From Hyphomicrobiales bacterium (GTDB lineage Bacteria > Pseudomonadota > Alphaproteobacteria > Rhizobiales > Devosiaceae): a DNA stretch of 8,112 nt. This document shows, one piece after another, positions 1 to 6,739 of the stretch (positions are counted from its first letter, which is position 1; every line of letters begins with the position of its first letter). The notes beneath the pieces were generated by a model. It had not been told where the DNA came from, searched no databases, and saw only the letters and a list, made by a program, of their open reading frames with translations. Location: assembly GCA_015487985.1 (NCBI GenBank), contig WFOP01000192.1, positions 1-8,112 on the forward strand. Reading direction: 5' to 3'. The position numbers were made by a program, and so were the translations under genes.

Positions 1-74
1 CTCAGCCACTTAATTCTTTTGTCTCGAGTCCCTGTGCCGGGCGCCAAAAAATCCAATGCAGAGTCAAGCCCCAT
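1..74 (-). CDS. Possible 5' stub of a divergent gene, cut by the window edge
   Basis: Reading leftwards from an ATG at 74-72 there is an open frame to the window edge, beginning Met-Gly-Leu-Asp-Ser-Ala-Leu-Asp-Phe-Leu-Ala-Pro-Gly-Thr-Gly and continuing for 24 codons. I do not recognise the protein. There is no Shine-Dalgarno sequence before the ATG. A TAAAAT hexamer (86-81 on the minus strand) ends six bases before it, which would suit a leaderless transcript, although no convincing -35 is present. The + strand is also open here in two frames (1-78 and 3-95), so 24 codons are weak evidence. It could equally be the 3' end of an upstream gene or non-coding. Confidence 0.25.
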   Translation of the reverse strand, partial: MGLDSALDFLAPGTGTRDKRIKWL

Positions 75-190
75 TTAGCGATTTTAGCATATTGATCGAA
101 AATTTTTCCCCCGCTAGTATGCCCTTGTTAGCCAGTAAAGCGTGTGGGTCGGACAGGTCAGTCTGATCCGAAATGAGTAAGCAGGCCATG

Positions 191-224
191 GGCATTTTTG
201 AACGGGGAAACCGGGAAAAATGTC
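191..224 (+). repeat. Imperfect stem-loop followed by TTTT, upstream of dnaA
   Basis: GGCATTTTT (191-199) pairs with AAAAATGTC (216-224) over nine positions, one of them a G-U pair. The 16-nt loop can form a further 3-bp stem (203-205 with 211-213). TTTT follows directly at 225-228. The shape resembles a weak intrinsic terminator for + strand transcription, but most of the stem is A-T and no + strand gene is seen just upstream. It may also be a leader structure or chance. Confidence 0.35.
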
Positions 225-236
225 TTTTGCAAACGC

Positions 237-266
237 TTGGCTGTGCTGATTGTCGCTCTGTATTTT
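237..266 (+). promoter_or_regulatory. Weak promoter candidate for dnaA
   Basis: TTGGCT (237-242) and TATTTT (261-266) are separated by 18 bases and resemble a sigma-70-type -35 and -10, each with imperfect matches. A transcript from here would have a leader of roughly 125 nt before the ATG at 399 and would include the 347-368 dyad. Other starts in this region cannot be excluded. Confidence 0.2.
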
Positions 267-346
267 AAGTCAGGGCATGTGGTTGTTTGTGGGGCGTAAG
301 TTTTTTGGCCGGTTTGGGCTGAATTCTCTGTAGTGCTGGTTTTTGA

Positions 347-368
347 CTGCAAGACTGTTGTCTTGCAG
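347..368. repeat. Perfect 9-bp inverted repeat in the dnaA leader
   Basis: CTGCAAGAC (347-355) and GTCTTGCAG (360-368) are exact reverse complements around a TGTT loop. In RNA this would be a stable hairpin ending 30 nt before the dnaA ATG; in DNA it is a 22-bp dyad that could bind a dimeric regulator. The T run at 383-389 lies 14 nt beyond the stem, too far for a normal intrinsic terminator. A TTGACT that resembles a -35 overlaps its left edge (343-348) but has no matching -10. Confidence 0.6.
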
Positions 369-398
369 GTGGCGAAGCTATCTTTTTTTGGGGCGGAA

Positions 399-1994
399 AT
401 GAAAAAAATGGAACAAAATTGCGGTGTTGGTTCAGGTGGGTCAAAAGTGAAAAGCAGATCAGACAAAAGTTTTACTTCCGGTGGGAATTCTTCAAACGAT
501 TGCGCCTTGGATAGCGCTTTAGAAATCTGCACACATAGTCCGGGCGGACCAGCTTCAAATGCACCTGAATTGCGCAGCCGCGCACAGTTGGACAAATATT
601 GGACACGCATGAAGGCGCGCCTGCGCGCAGCGGTTGGTGAACGGGTTTTCACCAGTTGGTTTTCCCGGCTTGAACTTGCGGAAATTGTTGATGACCTGGC
701 CCATATTTCCGCACCAACCCCTTTCCTTTGTTCCTGGGTACAGTCCAATTACACCCAGATCATTCTGGATGCGTTTGTTGCCGAATCTGACCAGATTTCC
801 CGCCTGCATTTTACCGTGCGGGTAAATGGTCAATCCCAGTCTCTGGTGGCCCCCGCTGTTGAAGAGCTGAGCCCTGCCGCCCAGCAAGTCTCAGGCAATG
901 TGCCGGCACAAAAGGCCACTGGCAACCAAACCCGAAGCAAAGATATGCTGAGCGGGTCCGGTATTGATGCAAAAATGACTTTTGATAATTTTGTGCCCGG
1001 CGTGGCCAATGAAATCGCCCTTGGTGTGGCCCGCCAGGTTTCCAGCGCAGCGGCCAATAATTCGGTAGCCTTTAATCCCGTTTATATTCATTCAAGCGTG
1101 GGCCTTGGTAAAACCCATCTGCTGAACGCGGTGGCCCTGGCCGCCACCGCCGCCAATCCTTCACTCAAGGTGATTTATCTGACAGCGGATCATTTTATGT
1201 ATCACTTTATTACCGCCGTGCAGCGTCAGTCGGCGCTGGCCTTCAAAGAATGGCTGCGCGGTATTGATTTGTTGCTGATTGATGATTTGCAGTTTTTGCA
1301 GGGCAAGTCGGCGACGGAATTCGGCCACACGTTGGGCGTGCTTATTACCGGGGCAAAGCAAGTGGTTATTGCCGGGGATTCAGCACCGCGTGATCTGGAA
1401 ATGCTTGATGAACGGGTGCGCTCGCGTCTTTCGGGTGGTCTGGTGGTGCCTATCACGAAATTTGATCTCGAACTTCGCCGCGCCATTGTAAACCGTCGCA
1501 CCGAAATCGCCGCAACCCGGTTTCCCGGCGTTGTGTTTCCAAGTGCCGTAATCGACTATATTGCCTATTCTGTTACCTCCCACGGGCGGGATCTGGATGG
1601 GGCGGTAAACCGGCTTGTTGTTGCCAACCAGTTGACCAATGAACCCATTACCGTGCCGCTGGCGGAAAAGACCCTTGTTGACCTCATTCGCAAGCGCCAC
1701 ACCCCCAGAGTGCATATTGATGATATTCTGAAAATCGTGTCCCGGCATTTCAAAATTGCCCGCACGGATATTCTTTCCTCAAGGCGTTCGCGCGATGTGG
1801 TGCGCCCGCGTCAGATTGCCATGTATCTGGCCAAGTCTCTTACATCTCGTTCCCTGCCTGAAATCGGGCGGCGTTTTGGCGGGCGCGATCACACGACGGT
1901 TTTACATTCCGTGCGCAAAGTCGAGCAAATGATGCGCGATGATCTGGATCTTTGTCAGGAAATAGAATTGTTAAAACGCATGCTTTCTGATTAA
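399..1994 (+). CDS. dnaA: Chromosomal replication initiator protein DnaA
   Basis: DnaA is the cytoplasmic AAA+ ATPase that binds origin boxes, opens the duplex and helps load the replicative helicase. Numbered from the ATG at 399 (531 residues), residues 1-64 are a polar, low-complexity extension; domain I spans about 65-130; a linker follows; and the AAA+ module starts near 193. Visible motifs are the P-loop GLGKT (235-239, Lys238), Walker B Asp295-Asp296, sensor 1 region around Asp327, the box VII arginines with the probable arginine finger Arg343, and sensor 2 Arg397. Domain IV ends the protein and holds the signature GGRDHTTV (494-501). The first P-loop glycine is replaced by Ser232. A GTG at 333 would add 22 residues but overlaps the dyad; the ATG at 399 has a GGGGCGG at 390-396 and is preferred; the ATG at 408 is a further alternative. 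Family identity is certain, the start is not. Confidence 0.96.
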   Translation: MKKMEQNCGVGSGGSKVKSRSDKSFTSGGNSSNDCALDSALEICTHSPGGPASNAPELRSRAQLDKYWTRMKARLRAAVGERVFTSWFSRLELAEIVDDLAHISAPTPFLCSWVQSNYTQIILDAFVAESDQISRLHFTVRVNGQSQSLVAPAVEELSPAAQQVSGNVPAQKATGNQTRSKDMLSGSGIDAKMTFDNFVPGVANEIALGVARQVSSAAANNSVAFNPVYIHSSVGLGKTHLLNAVALAATAANPSLKVIYLTADHFMYHFITAVQRQSALAFKEWLRGIDLLLIDDLQFLQGKSATEFGHTLGVLITGAKQVVIAGDSAPRDLEMLDERVRSRLSGGLVVPITKFDLELRRAIVNRRTEIAATRFPGVVFPSAVIDYIAYSVTSHGRDLDGAVNRLVVANQLTNEPITVPLAEKTLVDLIRKRHTPRVHIDDILKIVSRHFKIARTDILSSRRSRDVVRPRQIAMYLAKSLTSRSLPEIGRRFGGRDHTTVLHSVRKVEQMMRDDLDLCQEIELLKRMLSD

Positions 1995-2025
1995 ACTTGC
2001 TTTTTTCATTAAAGACAAATTCCCA

Positions 2026-3834
2026 ATGGCCTCTCCCCTGCTCAGTCTGCAAAATATTGCCTTGAGTTTCGGGGGGACGCCCCTGCTTGTGGATGCGGAA
2101 TTAAGCGTTGGTGCGCGGGATCGGGTTGCACTGGTGGGGCGCAACGGGTCGGGCAAATCCACTTTGTTGAAAATTGGCGCCGGCCTGATTGAAAAGGACA
2201 ATGGAACCCGTTTTGTCCAGCCCGGCGCAACATTGCATTATTTGCCTCAGGAGCCGGACCTGAGCGCATTTGACACCACTCTTGCCTATGTTCAGGCCGG
2301 ACTGGGGCCGGGCCAGGATACCTATCGGGCAGCCTATCTTTTGGAACAGCTGGGCTTGAGCGGCAATGAAGACGTCAACAATCTTTCCGGTGGTGAAGCG
2401 CGGCGGGCGGCGTTGGCGCGGGTCTTGGCCCCCGACCCCGATGTATTGCTGCTGGATGAACCCACCAATCATCTGGACCTGCCCGCGATTGAGTGGCTCG
2501 AAGAAGAACTGGCGAGCCTAAGAGGTGCTCTTGTCATTATTTCCCATGACCGCGCGTTTCTTTCCGCCCTGACCTCAAAAACCCTGTGGCTTGATCGGGG
2601 CACGACCCGCCAGCTTGATCAGGGGTTTGCCAGTTTTGAAAAATGGCGCGACAGGGTTCTGCATGAGGAAGAACTGGCCCAGCATAAACTGGATCGCAAA
2701 ATCGTACGCGAGGAACACTGGTTGCGCTACGGGGTGACAGCAAGGCGCAAACGCAATGTGCGCCGGTTGGGGGATTTGCATGATTTGCGAAAAGCCCGGG
2801 CCGAGCATGTGGGGGCAACGGGTAACCTCAATATATCTGTTGCCAGGGGCAAGGAAACCGGCACCCAGATTATTGAAGCCAAAAACCTCAGCAAAACCCT
2901 GGGCGGAAAAAAGCTGGTTCATGATTTTTCCCTGCGCGTTATGCGCGGGGACCGGGTGGCGATTGTGGGACCAAACGGGGTGGGAAAAACCACCTTGATA
3001 AACCTGCTGACCTCAACTCTGCCCCCTGATGAGGGGGAGGTGCGCATCGGCTCCAGCGTGCAAATGGCGCTGCTGGATCAGACCCGCGCCACATTGTCCC
3101 CTGAGACGACTCTCAAGGATGCACTGACGGGGGGCGGCAAAGATACCGTGTTGATAAATGGCGCTGAAAAACACGTTATCGGCTATATGAAGGACTTTTT
3201 GTTTTCTCCCGAGCAGTTGAATACACCCCTCAGGGCACTTTCGGGCGGCGAGCGCGCCCGGGTGATGCTGGCGCGTGCTTTGGCGCTGCCTTCAAATCTC
3301 TTGGTGTTGGACGAACCCACCAACGATCTGGACCTTGAGACCTTGGACCTGTTGCAGGAAACCCTTGCCGATTATCCCGGCACCCTGATCATTGTCAGCC
3401 ATGATCGCGATTTCATTGACCGCGTGGCCACCATCACCCTGATTGCAGAAGGGGATGGGAAGTGGACGACCTATGCAGGGGGATATGCTGACATGGTGGC
3501 CCTGCGCGGTTTTGGTGTACGCAAAGGCAATGCACCACAAAAGGCAATGCCAAAAACTCAAACCCCAAAACCTGAACGCTCCGCCCCGTCCCCGGGGAAA
3601 AAGAAACTGTCTTTTAATCAGCAGCACGCCCTGAAAACCCTGCCGGACAAAATGGCGGCTCTTGAAGCTGAAATGGCTCAATTGAGCACGCAGCTTGAAG
3701 ACCCTGATCTTTATTCCCGCGACCCTGAAACATTTTCGAGTATCTCAAAACAGTTACAGCAAAAACAAAGCCAATTTGATGAATTTGAAAATCAATGGCT
3801 GGAACTTGAGATATTGCGTGAAGAATTACTTTGA
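2026..3834 (+). CDS. uup: ABC-F family ATPase, Uup type
   Basis: A soluble tandem ABC ATPase of 602 residues without membrane segments. The first cassette has Walker A GRNGSGKS (38-45), signature LSGGE (120-124), Walker B Asp144-Glu145 and switch His174. The second has GPNGVGKT (315-322), LSGGE (405-409), Asp429-Glu430 and His459. The basic inter-domain arm (about 225-265, with EEHWLRYGVTARRKRN at 229-244) matches the Uup form of the ABC-F linker, and a charged, probably coiled-coil tail (about 530-602) matches the Uup C-terminal domain, which in E. coli binds DNA. E. coli Uup (635 residues) is linked to ribosome-associated activity and to suppression of transposon precise excision. It starts 31 nt after dnaA with no terminator seen between, so co-transcription is plausible. 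The ribosome-binding site is weak (AAAGA at 2011-2015). Uup is favoured over EttA or other ABC-F members because of the tail. Confidence 0.92.
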   Translation: MASPLLSLQNIALSFGGTPLLVDAELSVGARDRVALVGRNGSGKSTLLKIGAGLIEKDNGTRFVQPGATLHYLPQEPDLSAFDTTLAYVQAGLGPGQDTYRAAYLLEQLGLSGNEDVNNLSGGEARRAALARVLAPDPDVLLLDEPTNHLDLPAIEWLEEELASLRGALVIISHDRAFLSALTSKTLWLDRGTTRQLDQGFASFEKWRDRVLHEEELAQHKLDRKIVREEHWLRYGVTARRKRNVRRLGDLHDLRKARAEHVGATGNLNISVARGKETGTQIIEAKNLSKTLGGKKLVHDFSLRVMRGDRVAIVGPNGVGKTTLINLLTSTLPPDEGEVRIGSSVQMALLDQTRATLSPETTLKDALTGGGKDTVLINGAEKHVIGYMKDFLFSPEQLNTPLRALSGGERARVMLARALALPSNLLVLDEPTNDLDLETLDLLQETLADYPGTLIIVSHDRDFIDRVATITLIAEGDGKWTTYAGGYADMVALRGFGVRKGNAPQKAMPKTQTPKPERSAPSPGKKKLSFNQQHALKTLPDKMAALEAEMAQLSTQLEDPDLYSRDPETFSSISKQLQQKQSQFDEFENQWLELEILREELL

Positions 3835-3904
3835 AATCTGCTTCAGGGGATCAAGCAGGGCATCAGTTCTGCAAAAAGTGATGTTAAGATTCTGCTTGCA
3901 TTTG

Positions 3905-3969
3905 GTGTTAACACACGGCAATTTCTCTTACCCTGCGCGTTGTCATTTGCATGCAACTTGCTAGGGTAA
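3905..3969. promoter_or_regulatory. Palindrome-rich segment upstream of dnaN
   Basis: The 173-nt gap between uup and dnaN contains two perfect 10-bp palindromes, GTGTTAACAC (3905-3914) and TTGCATGCAA (3947-3956). The second sits inside a wider inverted repeat, TTACCCT (3928-3934) with AGGGTAA (3963-3969). This is where a dnaN promoter would be expected. TTGTCA at 3940-3945 could be a -35, but the hexamer at the proper distance (AGGGTA) is a poor -10, so no promoter is firmly assigned. No intrinsic terminator after uup is evident; the small stem CTGCTT/AAGCAG (3838-3843/3853-3858) lacks a T run. Confidence 0.4.
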
Positions 3970-4007
3970 AGACAGGTATTTTTGAATTTCAAGGCTAGGA
4001 TTGTTCG

Positions 4008-5126
4008 ATGAAAGTGACGTTGGAACGCAACCATTTACTTAAATCTCTGGGGCATGTTCACCGGGTGGTTGAGCGACGCAATACCTATCCTATTCTGGCC
4101 AATGTCCTGCTAGAGGCAAGCGAAAACGGGTTGCAGTTGCGCGCCACTGATCTGGATATCGAGGTAACGGAAACCGTGCCCGCCATGGTGCGATCCGCTG
4201 GCACAACCACCGTACCCGCCCACACTTTGTTTGAAATCGTACGCAAACTGGCCGATGGCGCCGAAGTACATCTGGAAGTTCAGGGGGATGATCAGATGCG
4301 TATTACTTCAGGGCGTTCAAGATTCTTCCTGGCCTGCCTTTCTGCCGAGGGGTTTCCCGATCTCAAATCCGGTGATTTTTCCAATGATTTCTCCATACCT
4401 GCTTCTGATCTTGCCGGATTGATTGCGCGTACCCAGTTTGCCATTTCCACAGAAGAAACCCGTTATTATCTGAACGGCATATATTTCCACAGCCATCAAG
4501 GCGGCGGCGCATCCAGCCTGCGCGCTGTTGCCACAGATGGTCACCGGCTTGCCCGGGCTGATCTTGCCTCCCCTGAGGGGGCCGACGGTATTCCCGGCAT
4601 TATTGTGCCGCGCAAAACCGTTGGCGAAATTCAAAAATTGCTGGATGGTCTTGAAGATGATGTTCGGGTGGAAGTCTCTGAAACCAAAATCCGCCTGAGC
4701 GCGGGGCCGGTGGTGCTGTTATCCAAGCTGATCGAGGGGACTTTTCCTGATTATGAGCGCATTATGCCTCAAAATAACGATAAGGAAATGATTATTGATC
4801 GGGCCAGTTTTGCCGCCGCCGTTGACCGGGTGTCAACCATTGCTTCCGAGCGCGGTGGCAAGGTTGTCAAGCTGGCCATTGCCAATGGAAACCTTGAACT
4901 GACGGTGACCAACCCTGAACACGGAACCGCCAATGAGGAAGTGCCGGTAACTTTTGAGCATGATCTGTTTGAAATCGGATTTAACGCCAAATACCTGCTG
5001 GATATCCTCTCCCAGATCGGATCGCAGAACGCATCATTCCTGTTTGGGGATTCCGGGTCCCCCACCCTTGTGTCGGATCAGGATGATGAAGCGGCAGCCT
5101 ATCTGATTATGCCCATGCGCGTTTAG
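4008..5126 (+). CDS. dnaN: DNA polymerase III beta subunit (sliding clamp)
   Basis: DnaN forms the ring-shaped dimer that encircles DNA and tethers polymerase III and many repair proteins. The 372-residue product has the usual family length, built from three repeated clamp domains of about 120 residues. It opens with the typical MKVTLERNHLLKSLGHV and carries the conserved RRNTYPILANVLLEA stretch near residues 23-37. It ends in YLIMPMRV, the characteristic C-terminal end that forms part of the partner-binding pocket. The start is supported by AGGA at 3997-4000, seven bases before the ATG. No truncation or unusual residue is apparent. It has its own 173-nt upstream gap and is followed 30 nt later by recF, so dnaN and recF are probably co-transcribed. 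Confidence 0.97.
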   Translation: MKVTLERNHLLKSLGHVHRVVERRNTYPILANVLLEASENGLQLRATDLDIEVTETVPAMVRSAGTTTVPAHTLFEIVRKLADGAEVHLEVQGDDQMRITSGRSRFFLACLSAEGFPDLKSGDFSNDFSIPASDLAGLIARTQFAISTEETRYYLNGIYFHSHQGGGASSLRAVATDGHRLARADLASPEGADGIPGIIVPRKTVGEIQKLLDGLEDDVRVEVSETKIRLSAGPVVLLSKLIEGTFPDYERIMPQNNDKEMIIDRASFAAAVDRVSTIASERGGKVVKLAIANGNLELTVTNPEHGTANEEVPVTFEHDLFEIGFNAKYLLDILSQIGSQNASFLFGDSGSPTLVSDQDDEAAAYLIMPMRV

Positions 5127-5156
5127 TCCTGATCGTGAGGTTTTGCTAGAAAGTTC

Positions 5157-6278
5157 ATGTCAAAACCCGCCCGCTATATTTCCCGCCTGCGTCTGACCGA
5201 TTTTCGCTCCTATACGAGTGCCGCCCTTGATATTGAGGCGGCAAATGTGGTTTTGACCGGTGCCAACGGGGCTGGAAAAACCAACCTGATTGAAGCGGTG
5301 TCGCTCCTGTCTCCGGGTCGGGGATTGCGCGGGGTGGCATTTGAAAGCCTTGCCCGGATTGGCGCCCCCGGTCCATGGGCTGTTGCCAGCACTTTGCAAA
5401 CACCGGGTGGAGAAGTGGATCTGGGCACCGGGGCCAATCCGGGAAAATCGGGCAGGCGGGTGCGCATAAATGGTGCCAATGCAACGGCGGTTGAGGATTT
5501 GGCGGGTTTTGTGCGCCTGCTTTGGCTGACCCCGGCGATGGATGGCCTGTTTACCGGGGCCGCAGGGGACCGACGGCGGTTTCTGGATCGCCTGGTCATG
5601 ACGCTTATTCCCGACCATGCCCTGTCTGTAAGCGGATTTGAAAAATCCATGCGCCAGCGCAACCGTTTGCTCGAGGATAATGCGGACCCCCACTGGATAG
5701 GGGCCGTTGAAGTGCAGATGGCGGACTTTGCCGCCGCAATGCATTTTGCCCGTGCGGACAGTTTGGCCCACTTGCAGCAATTGGCCAGCCTTGGCGTCTC
5801 TTCAGCTTTCCCTACGGCAAATCTGGCGCTGGACCCCGTCTTTGCCGATGGACGGGGCGAATTTAATTCTTCTTCGGCCCTGGAGTTTGCTCTTATGGAG
5901 CACTGGCGGCAAAACCGAGGGCTGGACCGGGCCGCAAAACGCACACTGGTCGGGCCGCACAGGGTGGATATGCAGGTCACTCACCTGCAAAAATCCATGC
6001 CCGCCAAACTTTGTTCCACCGGGGAACAGAAGGCGCTGCTGATCGGGTTGATTTTGGCCCATGCGCGCCTGGTGTCAAATATGACCGGGATTACACCTGT
6101 TCTGCTGCTGGATGAGGTGGCGGCGCATCTGGACCCGGATCGCCGGATTGCCCTGTTTGATGCGCTGGCGGATTTGCAGACACAGGTCTGGATGACCGGC
6201 ACCGACCCCATGCTTTTTGAGGGGCTTGAGGGGGATACGCTTAAGGTGCGGGTTGAAGAGGGAAGGTTGCTGGTGTGA
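5157..6278 (+). CDS. recF: DNA replication and repair protein RecF
   Basis: RecF is an SMC/ABC-like ATPase that works with RecO and RecR to load RecA at single-strand gaps. The 373-residue product starts with the typical ISRLRLTDFRSY element (residues 8-19). It has Walker A GANGAGKT (35-42, Lys41), the ABC signature STGEQ (287-291) and Walker B LLLDE with Asp319-Glu320, followed by the AHLDPDRR element. Its length is slightly above E. coli RecF (357). The ATG follows dnaN by 30 nt; TAGAAAG (5147-5153) is only a weak ribosome-binding site, while GAGG at 5137-5140 is too distant. The stop overlaps the next gene by four bases. Long open frames on the opposite strand here are shadows of biased codon use. 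Confidence 0.96.
   Translation: MSKPARYISRLRLTDFRSYTSAALDIEAANVVLTGANGAGKTNLIEAVSLLSPGRGLRGVAFESLARIGAPGPWAVASTLQTPGGEVDLGTGANPGKSGRRVRINGANATAVEDLAGFVRLLWLTPAMDGLFTGAAGDRRRFLDRLVMTLIPDHALSVSGFEKSMRQRNRLLEDNADPHWIGAVEVQMADFAAAMHFARADSLAHLQQLASLGVSSAFPTANLALDPVFADGRGEFNSSSALEFALMEHWRQNRGLDRAAKRTLVGPHRVDMQVTHLQKSMPAKLCSTGEQKALLIGLILAHARLVSNMTGITPVLLLDEVAAHLDPDRRIALFDALADLQTQVWMTGTDPMLFEGLEGDTLKVRVEEGRLLV
6261..6266 (+). promoter_or_regulatory. Ribosome-binding site deciding the GTG start of the DUF188 gene
   Basis: GGAAGG lies inside the end of recF, eight bases before the GTG at 6275. It supports that GTG over later starts, and it fits because the conserved DADACP motif must begin seven codons in. 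Confidence 0.6.
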
Positions 6279-6739
6279 CAATCATTTATGTGGATGCGGA
6301 TGCGTGCCCTGTTCGAAAGGAAATTCAAAAGGTTGGGGAACGTTTTGGCATAAAAACGGTTTTTGTGTGCGATGGGGGTATCCGCCCCTCTTGTGACCCG
6401 CTGGTTGAGGTGGTGGTGGTGCCCTCCGGCGCGGATGCGGCTGATGACTGGATAGAAGAACATACCGGCATGGCGGATATTGTCATAACACAGGATATTC
6501 TGCTGGCGGCCCGCTGTCTTGATAAAGGTGCGCTGGTTCTGGGGCCGACTGGCAAAGAGTTTACGCAGGCAAATATCGGTATGAAACTGGGTATGCGTGA
6601 GCTTAATCAGCACCTGCGCGAAACCGGCATGGGGGGCAGCTTCAACAAGCCGTTTGCTGCCCCTGACCGTTCCCGTTTTTTGCAGGCACTGGACTTGGCG
6701 GTTCACCGGGCGCAAGCCATGCCGAACCGGGAGATATAG
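6275..6739 (+). CDS. YaiI/YqxD family protein (DUF188, UPF0178)
   Basis: A 154-residue cytoplasmic protein, close to the 152 residues of E. coli YaiI. Family marks are the N-terminal DADACP (7-12), the SGADAADDWI segment (51-60), TQD with Asp74 and LGPTGKEFT (89-97). The acidic set Asp7, Asp9, Asp57, Asp58 and Asp74 could bind a metal, and the family has been related to PIN-like nuclease folds; I recall that placement and cannot confirm activity. The function is not established. The start is GTG at 6275, overlapping the recF stop as GTGA, so translation is probably coupled to recF. The tail after about residue 120 is less conserved. Confidence is high for the family and low for any biochemical role. 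Confidence 0.92.
   Translation: MTIIYVDADACPVRKEIQKVGERFGIKTVFVCDGGIRPSCDPLVEVVVVPSGADAADDWIEEHTGMADIVITQDILLAARCLDKGALVLGPTGKEFTQANIGMKLGMRELNQHLRETGMGGSFNKPFAAPDRSRFLQALDLAVHRAQAMPNREI

Larger units (their letters stand above)
75..398. other. Upstream region of dnaA without a certain gene
   Basis: These 324 bases hold no open frame I would call a gene on either strand. They contain an AT-rich stretch at about 81-118, an imperfect stem-loop (191-224), a weak promoter candidate (237-266), a perfect 9-bp dyad (347-368) and a run of seven T at 383-389 just before the dnaA ribosome-binding region. I looked for DnaA boxes (TTATCCACA and its complement) and found no good match; the closest are TGTGG-containing words around 143 and 280, each with several mismatches. 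The region therefore looks like a leader and promoter zone and not an evident origin. Confidence 0.6.

Noticed and set aside
343..374. TTGACT as a dnaA -35 element
   Set aside because: The sequence 16-18 bases downstream (around CAGGTG) has no resemblance to a -10.
158..748. Minus-strand open frame spanning the dnaA leader and 5' end
   Set aside because: It covers the dyad and dnaA domain I in antisense, with low-complexity composition and no recognisable protein.
1995..2010. Run of six T after the dnaA stop as a terminator
   Set aside because: No convincing stem precedes it; only short unpaired similarity is seen.
4443..4492. Two copies of ATTTCCACAG 40 nt apart, resembling DnaA boxes
   Set aside because: They match only seven of nine DnaA-box positions, lie in conserved dnaN coding sequence and are explained by the encoded residues.
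5210..5980. Long minus-strand open frame (256 codons) opposite recF, with others at 5160-5780 and 5981-6715
   Set aside because: They lie fully opposite well-identified genes, show no recognisable domains and are rich in Arg, Ser and Pro, as expected for the shadow of biased codons.
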